Virus record (IMG/VR): IMGVR_UViG_3300039112_000061
Location: 1-26,420 of that record
Reading direction: 5' to 3' (one strand)
Length of the DNA stretch: 26,420 nucleotides
From: a virus
The translations under genes were made by a program, and so were the position numbers. The notes below the pieces were generated by a model. That model searched no databases. It saw only the letters and a list, made by a program, of their open reading frames with translations, and was not told where the DNA came from. Below are positions 6,036 to 13,615 of this stretch, piece by piece. Numbering within the stretch: position 1 is the stretch's first letter; every line of letters begins with the position of its first letter.

Positions 6036-6135
6036 CGAACATCAAACTACTAAAGGGCAAGCGCCTGTTAGCGGTTTGACCGCTAGCCCCCCCATGTACG
6101 GGTCTCACAAGACCCCGAAAGGGGGCATTTTTATT
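6036..6135 (+). ncRNA. Putative structured antisense/small RNA ending in an intrinsic terminator
   Basis: No ORF is seen here. Downstream of the TATATTTG box lie a 7-bp hairpin TAGCGGT/ACCGCTA (6069-6085, loop TTG), a 6-bp hairpin GGGTCT/AGACCC (6100-6115, loop CACA), and CCCC-GAAA-GGGG (6113-6124) followed by GC and the T-rich ATTTTTATTTT. GCCCCC (6086-6091) can instead pair with GGGGGC (6121-6126) and enclose the second hairpin. The GNRA-type stem and the second hairpin share bases, so the two folds exclude each other. The T-tract gives plus-strand polarity. Function is unknown. It could act in cis on the portal-gpG transcript or be a free small RNA. Confidence 0.5.
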
Positions 6136-8581
6136 TTATAAGCTTCGACAACCTTGCTTTAGCCTTGTATCTTACCTTCGCATCAGCATTGATAACTTGC
6201 TTACGTTCTATAGTAATAAAACGCCCTTCCCAAAGCACCATTACCCGCTCCATTTTTTCCTTGTTTTTGAAGGCTTGTCGCAAGCCTTCAAAAAGTAAAT
6301 CAGCATCATAGGGTTTATATTCATCACTCAATGACACTACACATTCTGTAATGCGTTGGCTTCGCGCGCTATTGAACGCATTTACGAAAACCTTGAATTG
6401 GTTTTCGGTTTCATTGGTCTTCAAATCCGAAATCCTACCATTGATGGTTAGCTCAGGGTTTTTGCCGTCATTTTCCTTGTGTTGGCGTATTTCTACCTGC
6501 ATTCCATAGCGCGCCAGTACTTTGGCCGCTATTAGGTTCTCGGCCAAGTCGGCCTTGTAGGCTTGTTTGTGCTGCACCACAAACCCCGACTTTTTCACAT
6601 CTAAGTGAAAGTAGATAGGCTTATAGTTCTTATCTACGGCATACTTTGAAAAAGCCGCCACATTGCTGCGCATCGCAGAGGTAGTATAGCCAAAATACGG
6701 GTGTTCAAAGTCGAACGCCTTGCCGCTTTCGCCGGGGTTATGCCCCAAGCCGGGCGCAGGCTGCGGGATGCCTGCCGGCAAGCCGTCCGTAAGTGTGGCG
6801 CTTGCCGAGGACTGCCTTACCGTGCACCGGCAGTTGTAATCTATCGGCGGGAAATACCGCTGCCAAAAGTCATCGCGCAGCGGCTTCGTGATGCCATTGA
6901 GGCGGGCGTGGCTATCGCGCACATTGGCATCGCCTACGGTGCGCCAAGTAAGGTTAGGAAACAAATCTTCGCCCCTCACCAAGCGCTGCCATTGCACGGC
7001 TGCCTGCGCTGCCATCACAAAGGCCGTTTGTTCGGTTTCCAAGTGTTGGTTCATCGCCTGCATCACCTTTTTGGCCTCGGCTTGGCTCATCCCTTTGGTG
7101 CGTTCTACAAAAGTAGCGGCCTTGGCCAAGGCAAACTGGTAGGCATTTTCTCTAAATTTTTCGGTCAGGCTTTCGTTGGGCAAGCCCTGTTTAACCGGCG
7201 TATAAAAACGCTTTAAATACTGTTCAAACAGCGGATAAAAATCCTGTTCGCCCCATAGTTTCCCAAAGTCAAGGCGTAGCCTCAGGCGGTTGGGGCTTTT
7301 TTTTTTCAGCCCCTCCAGATAAGCAGCGTAGGCAACACTTGTCCCAGCTCCCCTCTTGAGAAGGGTTGGGGGTGTGTCCTTGTCGCCGTTGCTTGTGTCT
7401 GCGCCGTTGTTTGTGTCTGCTGGCAAGCCAGCTCCCCTCTTGAGAGGGGTTGGGGGTGTGTCCTTAGGGCTATGTGCCAACCCACTATCAGGCGACGGAG
7501 CAGCCTGTGGAGTGCGCGCTACAAAATACTCCCATTCAAAAACAGCCGCCTCGGGCAGCAAGCCCAATTTTTTCAGATGTGGCAACACCTTTTGGTTCAT
7601 TTGTTCTTCCACATAGCGCATATCGGCTTCCACATACCAGTCCAAGATACGCTCCTGAACCTCGGCGCTGCCCACAAAGCTCTTAGTGTCCGAGGTGGCC
7701 GTTTGGCCTACCAAGCACTTCGATATTTGCTCGTCGCAAAACTTAATCATCCTATCATACAGTTCGTGCGGGCTGCCGTTGCTTTTGGTATCTATGGCTG
7801 TCAGGTCTTCGTCCGGGTCCAGTATCACATAGGCATTGCGCCCAAACTCGCTCAGTGCTTTGTGGCGCTCTTGCAGGGCTTTGGTTTCGGTGATGGGTGT
7901 TTTCAGGCTTAGGAACGGCATCCCAAACAGTTCGGAGTGCCTGCTCCAGTCCGACACCGAAAACCGCTTATAAATGGCATATTGCGCCGCATAGGTCAGC
8001 AGCCCAAAATCTTCATCAGGGTTTACAAACACCAGCAGGTTCTCATAAGCCGCCCAAGGCGTGCCGGTCGAGAAATTGCTCACCACCAAGCTTTCCGTTT
8101 CGGGCACCAAGAAAACCGACGGCACCACATAAAAGCTGCCATCATCGGCCACTTCCATAGCGCTTGCCCAGTAGAGCAGGCTGTCCAAGACCACCCGCAC
8201 AGCTTTCTTAATCAAGCCCTTCGTTGGCTCGTTGGCTTCTATGCCCAAGCGCCAAGGTTCGGCCAGTGTGCCATTCAGGCGGGTTTGGCGTTGGGTTTTG
8301 ATTTGCCCGTCGAAGCTAATTTGCCGAATCACCTCCCACAACGAATCCTTGCGGTAGTAAGGCCCCGACACCGAGGCATCGACAGCCGCCTTCCAGTCGG
8401 CTATGTGTTTGTCGGCTGCAAACACGCGCGGGCTGTAGGCGTATGGCTTGCAGATGGCTGTTTGCACCTGCTTCGCCACTTCGAGGCGCTCGATGGCAGC
8501 CCTTAGTTTTGCTTCTTGTTGGGTGGCGGCGCTTTTCCAAGGCCAAAGCCCACCCCAGTTATTTGTCCACTTCATTGTCAT
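6131..8581 (-). CDS. Portal (gp29/DUF935)-MuF (gp30) fusion with C-terminal nuclease-like domain
   Basis: This 816-residue protein covers what Mu encodes as two proteins plus an extra domain. Residues 1-355 are portal-like (DUF935 type, with WRLGIEANEP, then NLLVFVNPDEDFG, then CDEQISKCLVGQT and ILDWYVEADMRYVEEQMNQ). Residues 356-415 are a linker holding two in-frame copies of the interspersed repeat, read as DTPPTPLKRGA and DTPPTLLKRGA. Residues 416-595 are the MuF minor-head domain, with its signature TVGDANVRDSHARLNG, then FPPIDYNCRC (574-586). Residues 640-800 form an alpha/beta domain with GKNPELTINGRISDLKT (706-722), which resembles the P-(D/E)...(D/E)xK core of nuclease toxins, followed by VVSLSDEY and VMVLWEG. 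The start is ATG 8581 or 8575. Its start lies 2 bases from the stop of the gp36-like gene. Confidence 0.85.
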   Translation of the reverse strand: MTMKWTNNWGGLWPWKSAATQQEAKLRAAIERLEVAKQVQTAICKPYAYSPRVFAADKHIADWKAAVDASVSGPYYRKDSLWEVIRQISFDGQIKTQRQTRLNGTLAEPWRLGIEANEPTKGLIKKAVRVVLDSLLYWASAMEVADDGSFYVVPSVFLVPETESLVVSNFSTGTPWAAYENLLVFVNPDEDFGLLTYAAQYAIYKRFSVSDWSRHSELFGMPFLSLKTPITETKALQERHKALSEFGRNAYVILDPDEDLTAIDTKSNGSPHELYDRMIKFCDEQISKCLVGQTATSDTKSFVGSAEVQERILDWYVEADMRYVEEQMNQKVLPHLKKLGLLPEAAVFEWEYFVARTPQAAPSPDSGLAHSPKDTPPTPLKRGAGLPADTNNGADTSNGDKDTPPTLLKRGAGTSVAYAAYLEGLKKKSPNRLRLRLDFGKLWGEQDFYPLFEQYLKRFYTPVKQGLPNESLTEKFRENAYQFALAKAATFVERTKGMSQAEAKKVMQAMNQHLETEQTAFVMAAQAAVQWQRLVRGEDLFPNLTWRTVGDANVRDSHARLNGITKPLRDDFWQRYFPPIDYNCRCTVRQSSASATLTDGLPAGIPQPAPGLGHNPGESGKAFDFEHPYFGYTTSAMRSNVAAFSKYAVDKNYKPIYFHLDVKKSGFVVQHKQAYKADLAENLIAAKVLARYGMQVEIRQHKENDGKNPELTINGRISDLKTNETENQFKVFVNAFNSARSQRITECVVSLSDEYKPYDADLLFEGLRQAFKNKEKMERVMVLWEGRFITIERKQVINADAKVRYKAKARLSKLIK
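7350..7377 (+). repeat. Interspersed repeat inside the portal-MuF gene (MuF-proximal copy)
   Basis: A 28-base copy with one change (GAGAAGGG). On the minus strand it is translated as DTPPTLLKRG, in frame. Confidence 0.93.
7434..7461 (+). repeat. Interspersed repeat inside the portal-MuF gene (portal-proximal copy)
   Basis: Full 28-base copy, read in frame on the minus strand as DTPPTPLKRG. It is 84 bases from the first copy, a multiple of three. The spacer reads as a low-complexity T/N/G/D linker (ADTNNGADTSNGDK). Confidence 0.93.
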
Positions 8582-8583
8582 TA

Positions 8584-8997
8584 TTAGTGTCTGCGGCGGG
8601 GTTCAGCCGAACCCCAACCAAATATTCCTTCCGTGTGCGCATCGGTAGCCTTTGCAGGCAGTTTAGGGTTGCGTTTGCCTTTTTCGCACTTGTCAAGCCA
8701 ATCCAAGGCAGCCTCATAGCGCATCAGGCGTGTTTCGGGTGTTTGGTTGCTGCTCAGGCGGCTGTGCAGGTGGTAAAGCACCATATCGACCACCACCTGC
8801 AGCAGCTTCGCATTGCGGGCTGTGGCTGTGGTTGCCCATATAGCCTCCACATCATAACGGCTACTCAGGTAGCTGCCCGCCTCTTCCAAGGCAGCCTCTT
8901 CGGCCTTGGTCAGCAGCGTTGGGTCGCCGCCAAGCAGCTGCACCAAGTGCTCGGGCTTTATTTGCGTGTGCAAATCATTTTCTGTTATCCAAACCAT
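8584..8997 (-). CDS. gp36-like head/connector protein (DUF1320)
   Basis: This 137-residue protein follows the DUF1320 pattern: an N-terminal MVWITENDLHTQI ('m.Yit..Dl...i'), a middle AALEEAGSYLSSRYDVEAIW ('a...A...i..yL..RY.l'), an IA.y.L-type helix (LLQVVVDMVLYHLHSRL) and a C-terminal RYEAALDWLDKCEKGKRNP ('ry..A..wL..ia.G'). In Mu, gp36 is a head-tail joining protein between capsid and tail terminator genes. Here it lies in the minus-strand packaging block, just before the portal gene. ATG 8997 is the first in frame. Confidence 0.8.
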   Translation of the reverse strand: MVWITENDLHTQIKPEHLVQLLGGDPTLLTKAEEAALEEAGSYLSSRYDVEAIWATTATARNAKLLQVVVDMVLYHLHSRLSSNQTPETRLMRYEAALDWLDKCEKGKRNPKLPAKATDAHTEGIFGWGSAEPRRRH

Positions 8998-9028
8998 AGC
9001 GCATTCATTATCAATTATTAATTATCCA

Positions 9029-10606
9029 TTATCCCCGTTCGCTCGACCGCTTAAACAAGCCCATTAGCCAAGGCTTGGCGGTTTCGCCGCCGCGCAGGTA
9101 TTTGGCAAACTGCTCTTTGAAGGCTTCGCAAATAAAATAGTCGTTCGCGTCCGAGGTGTGGCCATACAGTTCGAAGCTCACGCCGTTGGCCGTTTGGCGT
9201 TCTTTGTGCTTGGTGCCGTCGGCGGCTTCCTTCACGAAAGTATAATCGGCCACCGTGTTTTTGCAGCCTTCGTCTATACATAGGCTGATGTCGTAGAGGT
9301 TTTGCTCAAAAATCGCATTGATAAAATTACCCCGCATCACTACGGCAGGGGCTTTCACGGCTACGCGCATCGCAGGCTTGTAGTCTTTCAGTTCGTGGGC
9401 TATGATGGTATAGTCGTTATAGCCCTTTTCGCGGCGGGTGTCGGCGTGCCTGCCGCTTGGGTCGCCATACACAAACAGGCCGCTGCGGTGCGCCGGATAC
9501 AAGCGCTTAAACTCCCTACACAGGGCCGCCGTGTTGTTGCGCGGGTTAGCCAAGCAAAGCTCACCGATTTGGCGGGCTTCTGTGCCTGCTATTTGCCACA
9601 CACACACCGTTATGTAGGGGTTCACGTTAAAGTCGAAACTAATATGAAGCGGCAGGTCGGGGTCATATACCAAGCGCGCCAAGTGGCGGTTGCGGTCAAA
9701 CCCCTTGTAAAACTCGCCACCACTGCGGGCAAACGGGCAGCCAAATATCAGCATATCGTGCAGGTGTGTAGGCAACAGCGCCATCCGGTCGGCTATGTAG
9801 TTGTCGGGCAGGTTGCGCTGGTTGTGGTAAGCCGAGCATATCACCACGAAGGTATTGGGCGAAGTAGCCCGTGCAAAAAACTCGGTTTCGCTAAATATCT
9901 TCGCATAAATCTCGCTTTCATAGTCATAGAGCTTGAAAAACTCCGTCAAGAAAGGCTGCTTGGCGGGCGAGGTAAACACAAACAGCTTGTTGGGGCTGTC
10001 TTGGTTTTGGCGCAAGCGCCCCAGTATCACCTCCGTGATGGCGGCTGGCGGCGTGTCTTTGGTTTCGTCCAACACCGCCCATCCTATCTCCAGCCCATCT
10101 ATGGGCTTATAGTTGTCTAAGCTATAGTAGTGTATCACCGCGCCGTTGCAAAACGAAATAATACTGCGGTAGTTGTCGAAGTTGTGCCGCGAGGTGTCGA
10201 ACGTATCGGGCGGAATAACCCCCACCGTATAATGCCCCTCGCCGGTATAGGGGTTATACTCTTGCCATCCGAAGCTTTTCCACACCTCGCGAATCCTGAA
10301 CAGGGTTACCCCTGTCAGCTGGGCATAGGTGTTGGCGGCTATCAGCCCCTTGTACGGGGCAAAGGCTTGCACCATATAGGCGGACACCACGCCGCCCATA
10401 AAGGTTTTGCCACCGCCCTGCCCGGCCAAGAAAAGGTTAATCTTCAGGTTCTGCTCCATCAGTGCCAGCTGCGGGACCGAAAGCCCCGCCTTCAAAGCCT
10501 CGAAGTCAACCGCAGGCAGGGGCTTATGCCCCTTGGCCGGCTTGCGCTGTTGGGCTTTGTCCAAGGCATCCAACAGCCTATTGATATGTTTTTCGGTTTT
10601 AGGCAA
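9029..10606 (-). CDS. Terminase large subunit (Mu gp28-like)
   Basis: This 525-residue packaging motor has an N-terminal ATPase with Walker A AGQGGGKT (61-68), Walker B IGWAVLDET (174-182) with the catalytic acidic residue, and coupling motif FVFTSP (209-214). The C-terminal RNase H-type nuclease has SFDFNVNP (323-330), YGDPSGR (380-386) and a late acidic TSDANDYF (484-491). Terminase cuts and pumps phage DNA into the prohead through the portal. The start appears to be TTG at 10606: no ATG occurs before residue 50, and the frame upstream closes at a TAG without an ATG. It follows the small terminase by 90 bases. Confidence 0.93.
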   Translation of the reverse strand: MPKTEKHINRLLDALDKAQQRKPAKGHKPLPAVDFEALKAGLSVPQLALMEQNLKINLFLAGQGGGKTFMGGVVSAYMVQAFAPYKGLIAANTYAQLTGVTLFRIREVWKSFGWQEYNPYTGEGHYTVGVIPPDTFDTSRHNFDNYRSIISFCNGAVIHYYSLDNYKPIDGLEIGWAVLDETKDTPPAAITEVILGRLRQNQDSPNKLFVFTSPAKQPFLTEFFKLYDYESEIYAKIFSETEFFARATSPNTFVVICSAYHNQRNLPDNYIADRMALLPTHLHDMLIFGCPFARSGGEFYKGFDRNRHLARLVYDPDLPLHISFDFNVNPYITVCVWQIAGTEARQIGELCLANPRNNTAALCREFKRLYPAHRSGLFVYGDPSGRHADTRREKGYNDYTIIAHELKDYKPAMRVAVKAPAVVMRGNFINAIFEQNLYDISLCIDEGCKNTVADYTFVKEAADGTKHKERQTANGVSFELYGHTSDANDYFICEAFKEQFAKYLRGGETAKPWLMGLFKRSSERG

Positions 10607-10696
10607 TTTAAAGCGTTTTAAGAGGCTGTAACCAATAAGCTATAAATCTTATAAGGCAAAAAAAGATATTGAAAATTAAACACGATTAAACACTAC

Positions 10697-11146
10697 TTAA
10701 ACAGGGTGTTGGTTGCGGTTGCCATACCACTCGGCAAAGGCACGGTAAAAATCCAGATAATGGTCGCGGCGCTCCGGCATCCGCTCATCCAAAAACTGAA
10801 TCAGCGCGATGCCCACTTTTTCGACAGCGCTTGCCTCGGCTTGCTTGGGGGCGTTGCGGTCTAGCAGGTTCTGCAGTTTGTAAAGCTGGTCCACATCCAG
10901 ATCTTCTTCCTCCAGCTTGCGGTTCATCCAGTCCACCAGCTTGGCATACTGCCTGATGCGTTGGTCGGCTACCCGCATCAGCTCGTCGCGTAGGGTTTTC
11001 CACCCCAGGCTATCAATCCAGTTGGAAAGTGTTTGCTCGCTTACGCCGCTACGCTTGGCTATTTCGGCCTGGGTGTAGGGCGAGTACAGATAGTAGTCTT
11101 TGGCCAAGCGTTGCTTGTCGGCCTTTTCTTCTCCTTTCAATCCCAT
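10697..11146 (-). CDS. Terminase small subunit, HTH DNA-binding
   Basis: This is a 149-residue protein when started at ATG 11146 (MGLKGEEKADKQRLAKDYYL); a TTG four codons upstream is also possible. The N-terminus carries a clear helix-turn-helix (YTQAEIAKRSGVSEQTLSNWIDSLGW, about 22-48), typical of small terminases that recognise the packaging site. A helical dimerisation region follows (about 55-105), then a conserved-looking tail (FLDERMPERRDHYLDFYRAFAEWY). It lies directly before the large terminase on the same strand and is the first gene of the minus-strand block. Confidence 0.82.
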   Translation of the reverse strand: MGLKGEEKADKQRLAKDYYLYSPYTQAEIAKRSGVSEQTLSNWIDSLGWKTLRDELMRVADQRIRQYAKLVDWMNRKLEEEDLDVDQLYKLQNLLDRNAPKQAEASAVEKVGIALIQFLDERMPERRDHYLDFYRAFAEWYGNRNQHPV

Positions 11147-11158
11147 AGGTATTGTCAA

Positions 11159-11328
11159 TTATCGTCCCTGCAAACCTCTCTAAAAAATAAATGCAGCCTG
11201 CAAAGCATTTTACCCAGTTAGGTTTAAACCCAACTGGATAAGCCCCCCGCCCGCCGCTTTGCTAAACGCCCGCCAATTTTGCCCATCATTGATTTGCAAC
11301 CCATACCCCCCACCAAAACTTAGGCGCG
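11159..11328. promoter_or_regulatory. Divergent promoter region with a 24-bp near-perfect palindrome
   Basis: This gap separates the minus-strand packaging block from the plus-strand head and tail block, so promoters in both directions are expected. Its main feature is a palindrome at 11214-11237: CCAGTTAGGTTT then AAACCCAACTGG, with 11 of 12 base pairs matching and TTTAAA at the centre. There is no T-tract, which argues against a terminator. A dimeric regulator site is the likeliest reading. I could not place -7 boxes with confidence. Confidence 0.6.
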
Positions 11329-12234
11329 ATGACTAAAAAAGAAATAGTGTTGTCCGACGAAACCCTCAACCGCTATGGCTACCGCGTGCTTACCCGTGGC
11401 ATCCAGTTGGAGGCTTTCCTGCGCAACCCCGTAATGTTTTACAACCACAACCGCAGCACCCTGCCCATTGGCCGATGGGAAAACATCCGCCGCGACGATG
11501 GCAAGCTGATAGCAACCCCGGTGTTCGACACCGCGGATGCCTTTGCCCTCCAAATCAAACGTAAGTTTGAAGACGGATTCATCAACGCCGCCAGCATTGG
11601 GCTGAGCGTGGTGGCTACCTCCAACGAGCAGGCGGCTATGCTGCCCGGCCAAAAATGGCCTACCGTTACCAAATGCGAATTGTTTGAGGTAAGCATCGTC
11701 GACATTCCGGCCAATGCCAACGCCATCAAGCTCTACAAAGCCACCGCCGCCGAGTCGGGCGTAACCTATGAAGAAATTACGCCCTCAGCCGAAGCCTTGT
11801 TAGGCTTTGTCGAAACTACACAAACCGACGAAGACCCATCGGGCAGCGAACCCACCGAACAAACAACCTTCGAGTTGAACATCGATTTCACCCAAGAGCC
11901 TTTTGCCTCGCAAATCGCTGCCTTGCTATCCACCGTTTTGAAAATCGAAATCGAAAAGCTTGAGCAGGAAATCGTCCAAAAGGTGCTACACCAAGTAACC
12001 ACCCCCACCCAAGCCGACCCCGCCGGAGCGAAGCCCCCAACGGCAGGCTTGCAAGTGCCCAAGGTAATCATCAGCGCGGCCACTGCGCCCCCTGCGCCCG
12101 ACCCGCTGCTCCAAAAATTGGCAGCCCACCCCAACCGCACTTATGAACAGTGGTGGCTAAAAGACGCGGCCTTCTTAAAACAGCTCAAAGAAAAACACCC
12201 CGACCATTACGAAGCCCTTGCTTCGGCTCAATAA
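11329..12234 (+). CDS. Prohead protease with scaffold-like C-terminus
   Basis: This 301-residue protein has an N-terminal HK97/S78-type protease domain (about 1-140): FYNHNRSTLPIGRW with the candidate catalytic His40, INAASIGLSV with candidate Ser89, and KCELFEVSIVDIPANANA, the family's conserved strand. The remainder is acidic and low-complexity (QTDEDPSGSEPTEQ), then a coiled-coil-like helix (LKIEIEKLEQEIVQKVL, about 205-221), as expected for an internal scaffold that is cleaved. Such proteins guide capsid assembly and then mature it. It is the first gene of the plus-strand block, 34 bases before the capsid gene. Confidence 0.85.
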   Translation: MTKKEIVLSDETLNRYGYRVLTRGIQLEAFLRNPVMFYNHNRSTLPIGRWENIRRDDGKLIATPVFDTADAFALQIKRKFEDGFINAASIGLSVVATSNEQAAMLPGQKWPTVTKCELFEVSIVDIPANANAIKLYKATAAESGVTYEEITPSAEALLGFVETTQTDEDPSGSEPTEQTTFELNIDFTQEPFASQIAALLSTVLKIEIEKLEQEIVQKVLHQVTTPTQADPAGAKPPTAGLQVPKVIISAATAPPAPDPLLQKLAAHPNRTYEQWWLKDAAFLKQLKEKHPDHYEALASAQ

Positions 12235-12268
12235 ACCCTTTTAACCATCTTTTATTCCCTACACACGT

Positions 12269-13219
12269 ATGGCCATCAGAAAAGAACTATGGGTAAGCTA
12301 CTTGGTAGCCAACCTATTCAAAGACCAAGCATTTTTCAACTACTGCAAGCGCGAAGACGAGTTTGTGCTCAATGGCGCTGTGGTGCATATACCGCAGGCA
12401 GGCGCTAAGCCTACCGTGGTAAAAAACCGCTCTACCTTGCCCGCCACGGTCATCAAGCGCACCGATACCGACATCGTTTACCTGCTCGACGAGTTTAGCT
12501 CCGACCCCACCCTGATCAGCCTTGCCGAACAGTATGAAGAAAGTCCCGAGAAAATGGGCAATGTCTTAGGCGAACACGTCGAAACACTGCGCGAAAATAT
12601 CGGCGACGAACTTATCTTCAATTGGCTCTCGGCCTTTGCCGCTTCGGGTGCAGGCTCGCCATCGGCAGCCATTGCCGCCGCGCCTATGTTGCGCACCTCT
12701 GGCGCAGCCGTAGCCAACCATATGCCCGGCTCGGCCACCGGCAACCGCAAGCTTTTCGTCAAAGAAGACTTGCTCAAGGCCAAAACCTTGATGAACAAGC
12801 AAAACGTGCCCAAAGGCGAACGATATGCACTGTTTTCGTCTGAACTGCTCGACCAGCTCAACCAAGACCCCGACATCAAAAACCGCGTGCTCGACCGCGA
12901 CGCCGAACCCGAAACCAGCGGCGGCTCATTGGTGCGCATCTATGGCTTCAATATCTTAGAGCGTAGCTACACCGCTACCTATTCCAACACCGCCATCAAG
13001 GCCATCGGCGCAAACACCGCCGCTACCGACAACGACGTGGTAGTATGCTGGCAGCGCAACAGCGTAGCCCTTGCCTTGGGCGATGTGGATGTGCTCGAAG
13101 AAAAACGCAGCCCTATTTACTACGGCGACATTTACAGCGCTGTGATGCGCGCCGGTGGCCGCAAAACCCGCCGCAATGCCGAAGGCGTAGTGGCCATCGT
13201 ACAAGATGCCTCAGCTTAA
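12269..13219 (+). CDS. Major capsid protein
   Basis: This 316-residue protein lies directly after the protease, the standard place for the head gene. It has an N-terminal arm (MAIRKELWVSYLVANLF), a central mixed region (DEFSSDPTLISLAEQYEES, then ENIGDELIFNWLSAF), an A-domain-like part (KEDLLKAKTLMNKQNVP, then YALFSSELLDQL) and a C-terminal RSPIYYGDIYSAVMRAGGRKTR. This fits HK97-fold capsid proteins of Mu-like Bacteroidota prophages. Sequence recognition is moderate, but context is strong. Confidence 0.82.
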   Translation: MAIRKELWVSYLVANLFKDQAFFNYCKREDEFVLNGAVVHIPQAGAKPTVVKNRSTLPATVIKRTDTDIVYLLDEFSSDPTLISLAEQYEESPEKMGNVLGEHVETLRENIGDELIFNWLSAFAASGAGSPSAAIAAAPMLRTSGAAVANHMPGSATGNRKLFVKEDLLKAKTLMNKQNVPKGERYALFSSELLDQLNQDPDIKNRVLDRDAEPETSGGSLVRIYGFNILERSYTATYSNTAIKAIGANTAATDNDVVVCWQRNSVALALGDVDVLEEKRSPIYYGDIYSAVMRAGGRKTRRNAEGVVAIVQDASA

Positions 13220-13246
13220 TTAACCATTTTCAATTTACAACTCCCA

Positions 13247-13615
13247 ATGATTGAATCTATCGAACAAATGCCCCTTATAGGCAAATTAGGCATCACAGTC
13301 GTGTTGTTGTTTGCCCTGCTGTGGGCGCTCAACAAAATGCTGACCCTTATTGTGGACAACTACAACAAGCTGGTCGATGCCCAAGTCAAACTCAACGAAT
13401 CGGTTACGATGCTCATCGTGCCCAAGCTCGACCGCATCAGTGCGCAAATGGAAACCCTTGCCCTCGAAGACACCGCCCGCAGAAACCACGAAAAGATAAT
13501 GCAGGAAGTAGCCTCACTGGGCAAAGAACTGCACACCGTGTCCGAATTTCTAAAAACCCGCTACGCAGGGTCTAACAACAACAATGTTTCTGAAAACAAA
13601 AGCCCCTTAAACTAA
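13247..13615 (+). CDS. Membrane protein with periplasmic coiled coil; holin or inner-spanin candidate
   Basis: This 122-residue protein has one transmembrane helix near the N-terminus (about 12-32, LGITVVLLFALLWALNKML), then a long amphipathic helical region (about 33-105) and an asparagine-rich tail. This layout matches an inner-membrane spanin (i-spanin) or an accessory holin-like protein. Its stop overlaps the next gene's ATG by one base (TAATG), and that gene encodes a lipoprotein, as in spanin pairs. The assignment to lysis is inference. Confidence 0.6.
   Translation: MIESIEQMPLIGKLGITVVLLFALLWALNKMLTLIVDNYNKLVDAQVKLNESVTMLIVPKLDRISAQMETLALEDTARRNHEKIMQEVASLGKELHTVSEFLKTRYAGSNNNNVSENKSPLN

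Noticed and set aside
6061-6135. tRNA gene in the hairpin-rich gap
   Set aside because: No cloverleaf, T-arm GTTC box or CCA-type acceptor stem could be fitted; the T-tract and stems fit a terminator-ended RNA instead.
1-7461. CRISPR array built from the 28-bp repeats
   Set aside because: Spacing is irregular (from 57 bases to kilobases), copies lie inside genes, and the only regular array (5003-5163) has near-identical rather than unique spacers.
7356-8506. Long plus-strand open frames opposite the portal-MuF gene
   Set aside because: They are shadow frames of a GC-rich coding region with no sensible domains; the minus-strand protein has clear portal and MuF motifs.
9302-10120. A 272-codon plus-strand frame opposite the large terminase
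   Set aside because: It is complementary to the terminase Walker and nuclease region and lacks any recognisable motif.
11214-11237. Intrinsic terminator
   Set aside because: The palindrome has no T-tract on either side and lies between divergent gene starts, where termination is not expected.
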